64,000 nt of DNA from Mucilaginibacter oryzae (GTDB taxonomy: Bacteria > Bacteroidota > Bacteroidia > Sphingobacteriales > Sphingobacteriaceae), in assembly GCF_003148845.1 (NCBI RefSeq), contig NZ_QGHA01000001.1, positions 930,001-994,000 on the forward strand, in the 5' to 3' direction. The notes under the pieces were generated by a model. That model was not told where the DNA came from, did not search any database, and saw nothing but the letters and a program-made list of their open reading frames with translations. The translations under genes were made by a program, and so were the position numbers. The first letter of the stretch is position 1; every line of letters begins with the position of its first letter. Shown one piece after another: positions 8,195-18,146 of the stretch.

Positions 8195-10555
8195 ATGATA
8201 AAGAATTACATTAAAATCGCGTTCCGCAATATGGTTAAAAATAAGGTGCATGCATTTATTAACATTGCGGGTTTATCGGTAGGGATGGCGGTAGCTATGC
8301 TTATCGGGTTATGGGTGTGGGATGAATTATCGTTTGATAAATACCACAGCAATTATAATCGTGTGGGGCAAATTATGGTGAGCCAGAAGGGTACGGAAGA
8401 TGTGGTTACTTTTCCATCAACGGTTGTTCCGCTTAGTGCCGATTTACGCACCCGTTTTGCTGATGATTTTAAACGTATTTCGCTGATCTGGCGTAGCACG
8501 CATATCCTGGCCGTGAGCGATAAAAAGATCTCGCAAACCGGCAGTTGGGCCGAGGCGGATATGCCGGCCATGCTGGCGCTTAAAATGGTAAAAGGCAGTT
8601 ATACCGATTTTAAAGATCCGTCGTCGATGATCATATCGCAATCGGTAGCCAGATCATTGTTTGGTGATGCCGATCCGATAAATAAAACTATTAAGGCTGA
8701 TAATAAAACCAATCTGAAGGTGATTGGAGTTTATGAAGATTTGCCACGAAATACTACGTTTTACGAAACGAAGTTTTTTATGCCGTTTTTTAATAAAGAC
8801 AATTGGTGGAGCACACAAACCGATAAATGGGATAACCACGGCTGCCAGATGTATGTTCAACTGGCCGATAACGCCGATTTTGATAAAGTCTCGGCAAAAA
8901 TAGCACGGGTTACCGCGGCGCACTTCAAGTTTTACGACGAAACTATCCAGGTGCACCCCATGAGCAAATGGCACCTTTACAGCGATTTTAAAAACCGGAA
9001 ACCTGTAGGCGGCCGTATTGAAATGGTGTGGTTGTTTGGTATCATCGGCGTATTCGTACTGCTGTTGGCCTGCATCAACTTCATGAACCTGAGCACTGCC
9101 CGCAGTGAGAAACGTGCTAAAGAAGTAGGTATCCGCAAATCTATCGGTTCGTTACGGTCGCAGTTGATTAAACAGTTTTTAAGCGAATCGGTATTGTTTG
9201 CCTGCCTGGCTTTGGTGGTTACCTTCGGGATAGTTTCAATAGCACTGCCTGGGTTTAATCAAATTGCTGATAAGCAGATAGCTATGCCTTTTACCAATAC
9301 CTGGTTTTGGGCTATGGCCTTAGGCTTCACCTTATTCACCGGAATCATTGCGGGTAGTTACCCGGCTTTCTATCTATCATCTTTCCAACCGGTAAAAGTG
9401 CTGAAAGGTACTTTTAAAGTTGGTCGTTTGGCTTCGGTGCCGCGTAAGGTGTTGGTGGTGGTGCAGTTTACAGTTTCGATTGTGCTGATTATCGGTACCA
9501 TCATTGTTTTCAGGCAGATTCAGTATGCCAAAAACCGCCCGGTTGGATATTCGCGCGCGGGTTTGCTCACCGTGGAAATGAATACCCCCGAAATTTACGG
9601 ACACTACGAAGCCATGCGCAACGATCTGATCCAGACCGGGGCTATTGAAGACATGGCCGAATCCAACAGTACAACCAATGCCATCTGGGCCCGTAACGGC
9701 GGGTTCGACTGGGAAGGTAAATCACCAACCTTCGAGCCTACATTTGCATCCATTGCCGTAACCTATGATTTTGGCCACACCGTAGGCTGGAAAATAACCA
9801 GGGGCCGCGATTTTTCGAGAAGTTTCCCCACTGATACCGGCGCGTTTATCATGAACGAATCGGCAGTGAAACTAACCGGGCTTAAAAATCCGGTAGGTAA
9901 AATAGTGAAATGGGGAGGAGTGCCGCACAAAGTTGTTGGTGTGGTGAAAGATATGATTATGGAATCGCCTTATGAAAGGCCGGTAGCTTCGATGTTTATG
10001 ATGTTACCGGGCTGGGTTAATTTCATTACCATAAGGGTTAAACCAACTATGGCCATGCAGGAGGCATTGAAAAAGATAGAACCCGTATTTAAAAAGTACA
10101 ACCCCGGTAGCCCTTTCGATTTTAAGTTTAACGATGACGAATACGCGCACAAGTTTTCGGACGAGCAACGTATCGGCAACCTGGCTACCATCTTCGCGGT
10201 TCTGGCCATCTTCATCTCATGCCTTGGTTTATTTGGCCTGGCCTCGTTTATAGCCGAACAGCGGGTAAAAGAAATTGGAGTGCGCAAGGTGCTGGGAGCT
10301 TCTGTGGCCAACCTATGGCGCCTGCTTTCAACGGAGTTTGTGGTACTGGTTATCATATCGCTGCTGATAGCTATACCCATGGCCTATTATTATATGAACA
10401 GCTGGCTGCTAAGGTACGAATACCGATCAACCATAACCTGGTGGATTTTCGCCGCATCGGGCATAGGGGCGATAGTGATCACGTTGTTGACGGTTAGCTA
10501 TCATGCTATCAAAGCTGCGTTGGCTAACCCGGTAAAGAGTTTGAAAGCGGAGTAG
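8195..10555 (+). CDS. MacB/FtsX-type ABC transporter permease
   Basis: 786 residues, start MIKNYIKIAFRNMVKNKVHA. The architecture is the same as in the two preceding genes: N-terminal helix, MacB core domain, FtsX block with FMNLSTARSEKRAKEVGIRK, second periplasmic domain, and second FtsX block with ASFIAEQRVKEIGVRKVLGA, ending NPVKSLKAE. It is the last of three tandem permeases. No ATP-binding subunit or membrane-fusion protein gene adjoins the array. The downstream gap to 10603 has no clear terminator. Confidence 0.88.
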   Translation: MIKNYIKIAFRNMVKNKVHAFINIAGLSVGMAVAMLIGLWVWDELSFDKYHSNYNRVGQIMVSQKGTEDVVTFPSTVVPLSADLRTRFADDFKRISLIWRSTHILAVSDKKISQTGSWAEADMPAMLALKMVKGSYTDFKDPSSMIISQSVARSLFGDADPINKTIKADNKTNLKVIGVYEDLPRNTTFYETKFFMPFFNKDNWWSTQTDKWDNHGCQMYVQLADNADFDKVSAKIARVTAAHFKFYDETIQVHPMSKWHLYSDFKNRKPVGGRIEMVWLFGIIGVFVLLLACINFMNLSTARSEKRAKEVGIRKSIGSLRSQLIKQFLSESVLFACLALVVTFGIVSIALPGFNQIADKQIAMPFTNTWFWAMALGFTLFTGIIAGSYPAFYLSSFQPVKVLKGTFKVGRLASVPRKVLVVVQFTVSIVLIIGTIIVFRQIQYAKNRPVGYSRAGLLTVEMNTPEIYGHYEAMRNDLIQTGAIEDMAESNSTTNAIWARNGGFDWEGKSPTFEPTFASIAVTYDFGHTVGWKITRGRDFSRSFPTDTGAFIMNESAVKLTGLKNPVGKIVKWGGVPHKVVGVVKDMIMESPYERPVASMFMMLPGWVNFITIRVKPTMAMQEALKKIEPVFKKYNPGSPFDFKFNDDEYAHKFSDEQRIGNLATIFAVLAIFISCLGLFGLASFIAEQRVKEIGVRKVLGASVANLWRLLSTEFVVLVIISLLIAIPMAYYYMNSWLLRYEYRSTITWWIFAASGIGAIVITLLTVSYHAIKAALANPVKSLKAE

Positions 10556-10603
10556 AGTGGTTGGAGGTTGGAAATTAGTGTCTATTGCGTAATTTGGGTT
10601 TAG

Positions 10604-11104
10604 TTAAAAAAGCATCAATATCTGACCTTTTTCCACTTTATCTCCAGGTTTTATAAATATCTGCCGGGGTAGCCCCATATCTGCCGGGGCTTTGATGATA
10701 TTTTCCATTTTCATCGCTTCCAGTACCAAAAGGTTATCGCCTTTTTTCACCTCACATCCGGGGGTAACAAAAGATTTTAGTACCAAACCAGGCATAGGAG
10801 CTTTAATTTCACTCAATTTTACATGGTTCAACGCGCCGAGGCCAAGTTGATCAAGCAATAAATCAAACTGATCTTTAGCGGTTATGTGGTAGGTGTTATT
10901 GTTCACTATTATTTCAGCCGTCTTCTCCCCGGCGTTAAAACTTACTACCTCTACATTATATGAGCGGTTGTTGTAAATAATATGATAAACTCCTGCCGAA
11001 AGGGCTTTAATATCTGCTTCACATTTAATACCGTTTATATGCAATGCTCCTACTGTATTTTCGGTTTTAATGTCGTATCTGTTGTTTATCTTTTGCTGAT
11101 GCAT
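10604..11104 (-). CDS. Biotin carboxyl carrier-type protein (biotinyl domain)
   Basis: The C-terminal 70 residues are a biotinyl/lipoyl domain: IKAPMPGLVLK, then the biotinylation motif EAMKMEN with the modified lysine at about residue 132, then KPGDKVEKGQILMLF. Such subunits carry CO2 on biotin in acyl-CoA carboxylases or decarboxylases. I start at the ATG at 11102-11104 (MHQQKINNRYDIK, 166 residues), because the upstream extension to 11200 has an unlikely sequence and runs through an inverted repeat. No carboxylase or carboxyltransferase gene adjoins, so the partner enzyme must lie elsewhere. Confidence 0.8.
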   Translation of the reverse strand: MHQQKINNRYDIKTENTVGALHINGIKCEADIKALSAGVYHIIYNNRSYNVEVVSFNAGEKTAEIIVNNNTYHITAKDQFDLLLDQLGLGALNHVKLSEIKAPMPGLVLKSFVTPGCEVKKGDNLLVLEAMKMENIIKAPADMGLPRQIFIKPGDKVEKGQILMLF

Positions 11105-11120
11105 CGGCAGGTGATTATGT

Positions 11121-11161
11121 GAGTATATTAAACGCACCGGTATTAAACGTTCAATATACTC
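11121..11161. promoter_or_regulatory. Inverted repeat upstream of the biotinyl-domain gene
   Basis: GAGTATATT at 11121-11129 is matched exactly by AATATACTC at 11153-11161, with 23 bases between. It lies just upstream of the chosen start of the biotinyl-domain gene and may be an operator or a leader hairpin. No further support is visible. Confidence 0.3.
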
Positions 11162-11237
11162 ACAGATAACCGCAAAAACAAACATTAGCCAACATTGCAT
11201 GCCTTGAGCGCAATCAGCCTGTACTGTGCTGTAAATG

Positions 11238-11903
11238 CTAACGTGTAAATGTATATTGAACCAGGTTAGCGCCCATTTTAAGCGCCTTTAGCCGCGCTTC
11301 CTGGGTATCGCCCGCGTAGGTGCCGAAATCTTCCCAACCGTTGCCCAAATCGCACTCATAGGTGTAAAAACAAACTAACCGCCCCTGGTAAATCAAACCA
11401 AAACCCTGCGCGCGTTTGCCATCATGCTCATGAATTTTGGGCAGACCATTGGGGAAATCATATTTTTGGTGATAGATGGGATGATTTAAAGGCAACTCAA
11501 CAAAATCAAGTTCTGGGAACACTTTCTTCATTTGCGGACGGATAAATTGGTCGAGCCCGTAATTATCGTCGATATGCAAAAACCCGCCGCCGGTAAGGTA
11601 TTTGCGCAGGTTACGCGCTTCCTGGTCGGAAAAAATAACGTTACCGTGCCCTGTCATAAAAGCGAACGGATAATTGAAAAGTGAGGCGCTGCCAACCTCA
11701 ACCACTTCGTCATCATCATCAAAATTGGTTTTGAGGTTTTCGTTACAAAACTTAATCAGGTTAGGCAAAGCCGTACGGTCGCCGTACCAGTCTCCTCCCC
11801 CATTGTACTTAAGCCGGGCTATTTTGTAGGTGGGCGCATAAAAGCTGCTCATCGTCATTACAAGAGCCACGCAGGCTACCAATATCAATTTCGCTTTTAT
11901 CAT
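11238..11903 (-). CDS. DUF4159 family exported protein
   Basis: 221 residues with an N-terminal signal peptide (MIKAKLILVACVALVMTMSS). The body shows the features of the DUF4159 family: IARLKYNGGGDWYGD near residue 30, FAFMTGHGNVIFSDQE, a GGFLHIDDNYG segment, and the conserved HPIYHQKYDFPNGLPKIHEH region. The fold resembles a glutamine-amidotransferase/ThuA-type domain in this family, but the function is not established. Its start overlaps the stop of rsmE by four bases, so the two are translationally coupled and belong to the dedA-ppa-corC-rsmE operon. Confidence 0.8.
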   Translation of the reverse strand: MIKAKLILVACVALVMTMSSFYAPTYKIARLKYNGGGDWYGDRTALPNLIKFCNENLKTNFDDDDEVVEVGSASLFNYPFAFMTGHGNVIFSDQEARNLRKYLTGGGFLHIDDNYGLDQFIRPQMKKVFPELDFVELPLNHPIYHQKYDFPNGLPKIHEHDGKRAQGFGLIYQGRLVCFYTYECDLGNGWEDFGTYAGDTQEARLKALKMGANLVQYTFTR

Positions 11904-12610
11904 ACACGGTTTAAAAAGTTAACCTCAAAACAAGCTTCCAGCGCGGCGGTTTCCGTACGCAGGCGACTTGTACCTAAAGTTATCGCTTTAAATCCGTTCT
12001 GCAAAGCCCTATCAATCTCGGCGGGACTAAAATCACCCTCCGGGCCTATTAAAATTAAGCTGCGGTTTTGCAAATGCAACACATCTTTCAATTCGTGCTT
12101 TTCTCCCGGCTCGCAATGGGCAATAAACTTTTGCCCGTCAAAGGGTTTATCAAGTAACTGGTTTAACGTTAATGGCTCGTTAAGCACAGGATGATAGGCT
12201 TTAAGCGATTGCTTGATGGCAGCAGTAATGATTTTGTTTAACCTGTCAACCCGGGCCTCCTTTCGCTCGGAACGCTGGGTAATCAACAGCGAGATTTCAT
12301 CGATACCAATTTCGGTAGCCTTTTCTAAAAACCACTCCAAACGCTCAATATTTTTGGTTGGCGCTACCGCGATGTGCAAATAATGATTGCGTTTATCAAA
12401 CCCGGTGACTACCGAGGTGATGTTAAGGATCGTACGCTTGGGGTGCGCATCGGCAATTAAAGCTTCATACAGTCCGCCCCGGCCGTCAATCAATTGTACC
12501 TTACTGTCAGTTTCGAGCCGCAAAACACGTATGGCATGCTTGCTTTCTTCTTCACTTAGAATATACTGTTTGTATGAGGGATCGATATCGGGGGTGTAAA
12601 AAAGATGCAT
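11900..12610 (-). CDS. rsmE: 16S rRNA m3U1498 methyltransferase RsmE
   Basis: 236 residues, the usual length. RsmE methylates N3 of U1498 in 16S rRNA in the assembled small subunit, using S-adenosylmethionine. The SPOUT-fold signatures are present: VAPTKNIERLEWFLEKATEIG in the middle, LIGPEGDFSPAEID, and LGTSRLRTETAAL near the C-terminus, which forms the trefoil-knot cofactor site. The N-terminal PUA-like part includes HAIRVLRLE. It lies 13 bases after the CNNM/CorC gene and overlaps the DUF4159 gene by four bases. Confidence 0.93.
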   Translation of the reverse strand: MHLFYTPDIDPSYKQYILSEEESKHAIRVLRLETDSKVQLIDGRGGLYEALIADAHPKRTILNITSVVTGFDKRNHYLHIAVAPTKNIERLEWFLEKATEIGIDEISLLITQRSERKEARVDRLNKIITAAIKQSLKAYHPVLNEPLTLNQLLDKPFDGQKFIAHCEPGEKHELKDVLHLQNRSLILIGPEGDFSPAEIDRALQNGFKAITLGTSRLRTETAALEACFEVNFLNRV

Positions 12611-12623
12611 GGTAAATAGCAGA

Positions 12624-13964
12624 TTAATGTAAATCTATCGCATCTTCTTCATTGATCAGCAATTCAAGTTTAACCGACTCGATATTCTGATCGGATTTTT
12701 TCAATACAGTAATGTTGTAGCCGTTAGATTCGCGTTGTTCACCCACATCAGGGATTTTTCCGAAAATATCGCCAATCCAGCCTGATACCGTATCAAAGTC
12801 GCCATCTTCGGGCAAATCATGCGGTAAATGTTCATTTACATCGTAAATAGGCGCAAGGGCATTCACAATAAACTCGCGTTCATTCACTTTATCAACAATA
12901 GGCTTTTCCTCATCGTACTCGTCCTGTATATCGCCTACCAGCTCTTCAACAATGTCCTCAAGGGTCACCATGCCCGCAGTACCGCCAAACTCATCAAGCA
13001 CAATCGCTATCTGGATGCGTTTCTGCTTCATCTCTGCCATCAGATCATTGATTTTCTTGGTTTCGGGGATAAAATATGGTTTACGGATGATATCCTTCAA
13101 CACAATTTCGTCATTACGCGCCAGCAAAGGCAAAATGTCTTTAGCGTGCACAATGCCTACAATCTTGTCAATCACATCATCATAAACAGGCATACGCGAA
13201 TAACCTTCGTTAATGATCATATCCAGCAACTCTTCTTTGGTTGCCGCCAGATCGATGCCCGAAATTTTGGTACGCGGCACCATGATATTTTTCACCACGC
13301 GCTCATTAAAATCAAACACGTTCTGGATCAGTTCATGTTCATTTGAGTCGATGGCGCCGGTTTCCTTGCCCTGCTCCAGCAGGTACTGCAGTTCTTCAGA
13401 ACTATGGTGCGTTTCACCGCCTTCAACAGCGCTAAAGCCCAACAGCTTTAAAATAAAATTGGCGAAATTGTTCAGCACCCAAATAAACGGCCTGAAAACA
13501 ACAAAGAAAAACCTTAGAGGTAAAGACACAGCCATTACTGTGCGTACAGATTTCTGGATAGCGAGCGATTTAGGCGCAAGTTCGCCAAAAACGATGTGCA
13601 TAATGGTAATGACACTGAAAGCAAGTATATGGCTCGCGGTAATATATCCCTGCGAAAGTGTGATGCCCACTGCCAGAAACGCGCGGATCACGAGGTTGGT
13701 GGCTACCTCTTCGCCCACTACACCTAAAGCCAGCGAGGCTATGGTAATACCTAGCTGCGTGGCAGCCAGGTAACCATCCAAATTATGCAATATGCCCCGG
13801 GCTACTTTGGCTACGCCGCTGCCGCCCTTGGCTTTTATTTCAATTTGCGAACCCCGAACCCTTACCATGGCAAACTCGGCGGCTACAAAAAAACCGTTTA
13901 GTAATACCAGGAATATGGTAGCGAAAATGTAGAATAAACTGATCTCGTAATGTGCGGGGTCCAT
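12624..13964 (-). CDS. CNNM/CorC (HlyC) family membrane protein
   Basis: 446 residues. Residues about 1-200 form the DUF21/CNNM membrane domain with several helices and the conserved GFFVAAEFAMVRVR. Two CBS repeats follow (about 215-340, with VMVPRTKISGID and VLDEFGGTAGMVTLEDIVEE), then a C-terminal CorC/HlyC FAD-like domain. The family is linked to divalent cation (Mg2+/Co2+) efflux. GldE of gliding bacteria is a relative, but no gldD or other gliding gene adjoins, so I leave the symbol blank. It starts five bases after the ppa stop, in one operon with rsmE. Confidence 0.85.
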   Translation of the reverse strand: MDPAHYEISLFYIFATIFLVLLNGFFVAAEFAMVRVRGSQIEIKAKGGSGVAKVARGILHNLDGYLAATQLGITIASLALGVVGEEVATNLVIRAFLAVGITLSQGYITASHILAFSVITIMHIVFGELAPKSLAIQKSVRTVMAVSLPLRFFFVVFRPFIWVLNNFANFILKLLGFSAVEGGETHHSSEELQYLLEQGKETGAIDSNEHELIQNVFDFNERVVKNIMVPRTKISGIDLAATKEELLDMIINEGYSRMPVYDDVIDKIVGIVHAKDILPLLARNDEIVLKDIIRKPYFIPETKKINDLMAEMKQKRIQIAIVLDEFGGTAGMVTLEDIVEELVGDIQDEYDEEKPIVDKVNEREFIVNALAPIYDVNEHLPHDLPEDGDFDTVSGWIGDIFGKIPDVGEQRESNGYNITVLKKSDQNIESVKLELLINEEDAIDLH

Positions 13965-13969
13965 TTAAA

Positions 13970-14518
13970 TTATGATTGATAAACAGGGAATGTACTTTTA
14001 TACAATTCCAAACTTTCGGCTATTACTTTGTGCGCGTAACGTACGCCAAGCAAATGTTCGATGGTTACGTTTTTACCTTCCAGCTTTTTGTAATCCTTAA
14101 AGAAACGTACAATCTCGGTCATGGCGTGCGGAGGCAGTTCGTTCAAATCGTTAATGTAATTTACCGACATGTCGTTTTTTGCTACCGCGATGATCTTGTC
14201 ATCCTGCTCACCGTTGTCAACCATGTGCATTACACCAACAACCTTAGCCTCGATGATCGACATCGGGAATACGTCTATCGAGCAAAGCACAAGGATATCC
14301 AAAGGATCTTTATCGTCGCAATAGGTTTGTGGTATAAAACCATAGTTGGCAGGGTACATCACTGATGAAAACAATACGCGATCTAACTTTAACAGGCCTG
14401 ATTCCTTATCAATTTCATATTTAGCTTTCGAGCCTTTAGGGATTTCGATGATGGCATTAACCACCTCAGGAACGTTTTCACCTGGCGAAACCTGGTGCCA
14501 TGGATGTAGAGTACTCAT
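13970..14518 (-). CDS. ppa: Family I inorganic pyrophosphatase
   Basis: 182 residues, normal for a bacterial hexameric pyrophosphatase. It hydrolyses PPi to phosphate in the cytoplasm with Mg2+. The active-site signature [11 protein letters not shown] is present near residue 67, as are [28 protein letters not shown] and a C-terminal KKLEGKNV region. It lies 23 bases after dedA and five bases before the CNNM/CorC gene in an apparent five-gene operon. Confidence 0.95.
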   Translation of the reverse strand: MSTLHPWHQVSPGENVPEVVNAIIEIPKGSKAKYEIDKESGLLKLDRVLFSSVMYPANYGFIPQTYCDDKDPLDILVLCSIDVFPMSIIEAKVVGVMHMVDNGEQDDKIIAVAKNDMSVNYINDLNELPPHAMTEIVRFFKDYKKLEGKNVTIEHLLGVRYAHKVIAESLELYKSTFPVYQS

Positions 14519-14541
14519 GTATTTTATAGATATAAAGTTTA

Positions 14542-15186
14542 TTAATCTGTTTTGTTGTTTTTATCAAGAACTTTCTTTTTTACGAAAGCTATAACCAAAG
14601 GGATAGTTGTAATTAATATTAACCCGAGTATAATGTATTGCAGGTAATCTTTTAATTGAGGGAACCTCCGTCCTAAAAAGAACCCGCTTAAAGTGAACAC
14701 GCTTACCCAGGTTATACTACCGATAAGGTTATAGAGGCTGAATTTTTTGATATCAACCTTAACAACTCCTGCAAATATAGGGGCAAATGTTCTAACAATC
14801 GGGAAAAATCTGCCTAAAATAAGTGCCATGCCACCGTATTTATTGTAAAACTCGCTGGCCATGGTTACATAGCGTTTTTTAAAAAACAGCGAATCGTTCT
14901 TATTAAAAAGAACAGGGCCCGTCCGGAAGCCGAACCAATAGCCGGTAAAGTTTCCTAATATACCCGCACCTATCAATGACAGCACCAATGTTGAAATGGA
15001 TACGTCAATCTTACCCGCAGCACACAAAAGGCCCGCCATAAATAACAGGTAATCGCCCGGCAGGAAAAATCCGAAAAACAAACCGGTTTCGGCAAAAACA
15101 ACAATAAGCAAGAGATAAAAACCACCCCTGCTTATTATGGATTGAGCGTCAGTTAAATTTTGAAGGTACTCCCAAAAACTTTCCAT
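14542..15186 (-). CDS. DedA family membrane protein
   Basis: 214 residues with four to five membrane segments. The family signature is visible: a re-entrant segment [17 protein letters not shown] near residue 33, and [17 protein letters not shown] near residue 125. DedA proteins are inner-membrane flippases/transporters for undecaprenyl phosphate and related lipids, needed for envelope integrity. Upstream (15187-15241) a TAATATTTG box suggests an own promoter separate from the nuo operon. The gene leads the operon dedA-ppa-corC-rsmE-DUF4159. Confidence 0.88.
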   Translation of the reverse strand: MESFWEYLQNLTDAQSIISRGGFYLLLIVVFAETGLFFGFFLPGDYLLFMAGLLCAAGKIDVSISTLVLSLIGAGILGNFTGYWFGFRTGPVLFNKNDSLFFKKRYVTMASEFYNKYGGMALILGRFFPIVRTFAPIFAGVVKVDIKKFSLYNLIGSITWVSVFTLSGFFLGRRFPQLKDYLQYIILGLILITTIPLVIAFVKKKVLDKNNKTD

Positions 15187-15241
15187 TCACTATATCTGTA
15201 AAACTACAAATATTATATCAATTTGCAGTTATCAATACTGA

Positions 15242-16624
15242 TTAAATGAAGCGGGCAATTAAATCTGGGTAAACACCTATTAAGATAGTAACTATTGCAG
15301 ATACTGCAAATACAACTTTATAGTAAACCGGAACAGCAACTTCATTGCGTTCGGCACTACGGAAGTACATGGCGATAATAACCCTGAAATAGTAGAAAAT
15401 ACTGATGATAGCGTTAATTACGGCAACAATAACCAGACCGATGTGGAAACGAGATACGGCACCGGTGAACATGAAAAATTTACCAATAAAACCGGCCGTA
15501 AGCGGGATACCGGCTAACGAGAGCATTGCTACAGTTAACACAAAAGCCAGGAAAGGGTTGCGTTTACCCAAACCATTAAAGCTTTCAAAATTGTCGCTGC
15601 CATTTTGCTGTTGTACCAGGATCAACGCGCCAAATGCTATTATCGAAGCAATGGAATAAGCGGTGGCATATACCAATACAGAGTTAGCCGAAGCCGAGCC
15701 AAGGGATACGATTGCAAACAACAGGTATCCTGCATGCGAGATACTTGAGAACGCCAGCATACGCTTAAAGCTTTGCTGGTACAACGCTGTGATATTACCA
15801 ATAAATAGGGTAATGATGGTAATAACGATCAGGATTGGAGTCCAGAAATCAGATAGCGGCTGGAAGCAGGCCGAAAACAAGCGAAGGAAAGCGGCAAAAC
15901 CGGCTGTCTTTACTACTGTAGACATGAATGCTGTGACCAGGGTTGGCGAACCTTCATACACATCTGGTGTCCAGAAGTGAAACGGTGCTGCACCAACCTT
16001 GAAGCAAAGGCCTACAATAATTAAAGCGATACCTGTGTAAAACATAGGATCGATATGCGGATGGTTAGCTACATAATCGCGGATAGCATCCATATTGAAT
16101 GAACCGGCCGAACCGTAAAGCAGCGCCATACCAAATAACAGGAAACCTGTTGAGAAAGCTCCCATTAAAAAGTACTTCAGGGCAGCCTCGTTAGAAGCGA
16201 AATCACTTTTCTTTATCCCGGCAAGGATATATAAACTAACCGACATGATCTCGATACCGATAAACATCATCACCAGGTTGTTAAACGATACCATAACAAT
16301 GATACCTGCTAACGAAAACAGGAAAATTGCATAATACTCGGCTATGTGCCTGCTGATCTTTTCAAAATAACCTTTTGAAAGCAACAGGATCAATATAGTT
16401 GATATGATGGTAACAGATGAAAATACAACAGAAAAGTTGTTGAACAGCAACATGCCGTGGTATTGGGTCTGGGCAGCGTCGTGCTGGTCCCATTGGTATA
16501 CAGATGCACCTAATGCTACCAGTAAACCGATAACGGAAACAGGCAATAACGCCTTTTGAGCTTTATATAAACCTAAATACAGGAGCGCTATAGGTAAAAC
16601 AGATATGATGATTATAGTATTCAT
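15242..16624 (-). CDS. nuoN: NADH-quinone oxidoreductase subunit N
   Basis: 460 residues from the ATG at 16622-16624 (MNTIIIISVLP). An upstream ATG would overlap nuoM by 20 bases and adds a poor N-terminus. NuoN is one of three antiporter-like proton-pumping subunits in the membrane arm of complex I. About 13-14 helices are evident, with IEIMSVSLYIL (conserved Glu), SNEAALKYFLMGAFSTG and KVGAAPFHFWTPDVYEGSPT. It is the last gene of the nuo operon. No terminator is evident before dedA. Confidence 0.95.
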   Translation of the reverse strand: MNTIIIISVLPIALLYLGLYKAQKALLPVSVIGLLVALGASVYQWDQHDAAQTQYHGMLLFNNFSVVFSSVTIISTILILLLSKGYFEKISRHIAEYYAIFLFSLAGIIVMVSFNNLVMMFIGIEIMSVSLYILAGIKKSDFASNEAALKYFLMGAFSTGFLLFGMALLYGSAGSFNMDAIRDYVANHPHIDPMFYTGIALIIVGLCFKVGAAPFHFWTPDVYEGSPTLVTAFMSTVVKTAGFAAFLRLFSACFQPLSDFWTPILIVITIITLFIGNITALYQQSFKRMLAFSSISHAGYLLFAIVSLGSASANSVLVYATAYSIASIIAFGALILVQQQNGSDNFESFNGLGKRNPFLAFVLTVAMLSLAGIPLTAGFIGKFFMFTGAVSRFHIGLVIVAVINAIISIFYYFRVIIAMYFRSAERNEVAVPVYYKVVFAVSAIVTILIGVYPDLIARFI

Positions 16625-16646
16625 TCTTTTCTTTAAAATCTTAAAC

Positions 16647-18122
16647 CTACATTGTAAACTTTGCACTTATTTCATTCACCAGCTGTGTAACAGCAGCTTC
16701 GGAGATGTGTAGTATAGGCTGAGGATAAACCCCGATAACAATGATCAACGCGCAGATGATACCCAAGGTTAGCTGCTCAGATCCTTTAATATCGGCAAAG
16801 GTTGCGGTAAGGGCGTTGGTTTGGCCCTGCATTACATTTTTGTACATACGCAGCATGTAAACAGCGCCTAAAATAATAGTGCTTCCTGCAATAGCCGAGA
16901 TAACCAGGTTACCAAAATGTGTAGCTCCGTAAGTGAATACGCCTTTTAACAACAGGAACTCGCCAATAAAACCATTGGTTAGCGGCAAACCAACTGTACC
17001 TAAAACAATGATAAGGAAAGCTATAGCGAATTTAGGCGCTACCTTGGCTATACCGCCAAGCTGATCGATATCCCTGGTACCCGTTCTGCGTATGATGATA
17101 TCCCAGATAAAGAACATACCTACCACGTTAATACCGTGGTTAAGCATCTGGATCATGGCGCCTTGCACTCCCTGGATGTTCCAGGCTAAAATACCCGCGG
17201 CAATTAAACCAACGTGACCGATTGACGAATAAGCTACCAAACGTTTACCATCCTTTTGTTTAAAGGCGATGATGGATGCGTACACGATGCCAATAACAGC
17301 AAGGATAATTACCAACGTTTGAAAGTGAAAGAAACCCACCGGAGCGTTAGGAATCATCCAGCGGATAACACCATAAATACCCATTTTAAGCATAATACCA
17401 GATAACATCATGGTACCGCCCGAAGGTGCTTCGGTATAGGTATCCGGTTGCCAGGTATGCAAAGGGAACAAAGGCATCTTGATGGCGAAGGCCAGGAAGA
17501 AAGCCCAGAACACCCATGTTTGATGTTTTGCATCAAGAGACATGGTATAGAAATTATGCAGATCAAAAGTTCCGGCCGGCGACTGGAGATATAGGTAGAT
17601 CAACGCTACCAGCATAAACAACGAACCGGCGAAAGTGTAAATGAAAAACTTGATAGTAACCCGGATCCTGTTCTCTCCGCCCCAAAGCGCACAGATAAAA
17701 TAGATCGGAATCAAAGCAGCTTCCCATCCAACGTAAAATAAGAAACCATCAAGCGCGGTAAATACCACCAACAAGCCGGCCTGCATAAACAGGATCAGTC
17801 CGTAAAAAGCGCCTTCCCTGTTATATTCGTGCTGATACGTGGTTAAAATGATGATAGGTACAAGCAGGGTAGTCAATAAAACCAGGATCATGCTAATACC
17901 ATCAATACCGGCGCTAAAGTAAATACCAAATTTCGGGATCCATGGTGCATCGATCCTGAACTGGGTTGAGGCATCGGGGATAAACTTGCTTAAAAATATA
18001 AGCGCTATTACCAGTTGGGCAACAGAGAAGAATAAAGCTGCATGCTTAGCAACCCCATTTTTAAGCAGGGCTACTATTACTGCGGCAACTATTGGCAAAA
18101 AGAGTAATATACTAACGGTCAT
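16647..18122 (-). CDS. nuoM: NADH-quinone oxidoreductase subunit M
   Basis: 491 residues, a polytopic antiporter-like subunit of complex I. The conserved FYVGWEAALIPIYF segment (membrane Glu near 133), KMPLFPLHTWQPDTYTEAPS and YSSIGHVG are visible, which together define the proton channel of the NuoM class. It starts 24 bases after the nuoL stop and precedes nuoN. Confidence 0.96.
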   Translation of the reverse strand: MTVSILLFLPIVAAVIVALLKNGVAKHAALFFSVAQLVIALIFLSKFIPDASTQFRIDAPWIPKFGIYFSAGIDGISMILVLLTTLLVPIIILTTYQHEYNREGAFYGLILFMQAGLLVVFTALDGFLFYVGWEAALIPIYFICALWGGENRIRVTIKFFIYTFAGSLFMLVALIYLYLQSPAGTFDLHNFYTMSLDAKHQTWVFWAFFLAFAIKMPLFPLHTWQPDTYTEAPSGGTMMLSGIMLKMGIYGVIRWMIPNAPVGFFHFQTLVIILAVIGIVYASIIAFKQKDGKRLVAYSSIGHVGLIAAGILAWNIQGVQGAMIQMLNHGINVVGMFFIWDIIIRRTGTRDIDQLGGIAKVAPKFAIAFLIIVLGTVGLPLTNGFIGEFLLLKGVFTYGATHFGNLVISAIAGSTIILGAVYMLRMYKNVMQGQTNALTATFADIKGSEQLTLGIICALIIVIGVYPQPILHISEAAVTQLVNEISAKFTM

Positions 18123-18146
18123 GTTATGTTGCTAAACGCTTATCGT

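Noticed and set aside
11105..11200. N-terminal extension of the biotinyl-domain protein
   Set aside because: The extension has an atypical hydrophobic sequence and covers an inverted repeat; the ATG at 11102-11104 fits better.
12828..13773. Long open frames on the plus strand across the CNNM/CorC gene
   Set aside because: The minus-strand frame has clear CNNM and CBS motifs; the antisense frames show none.
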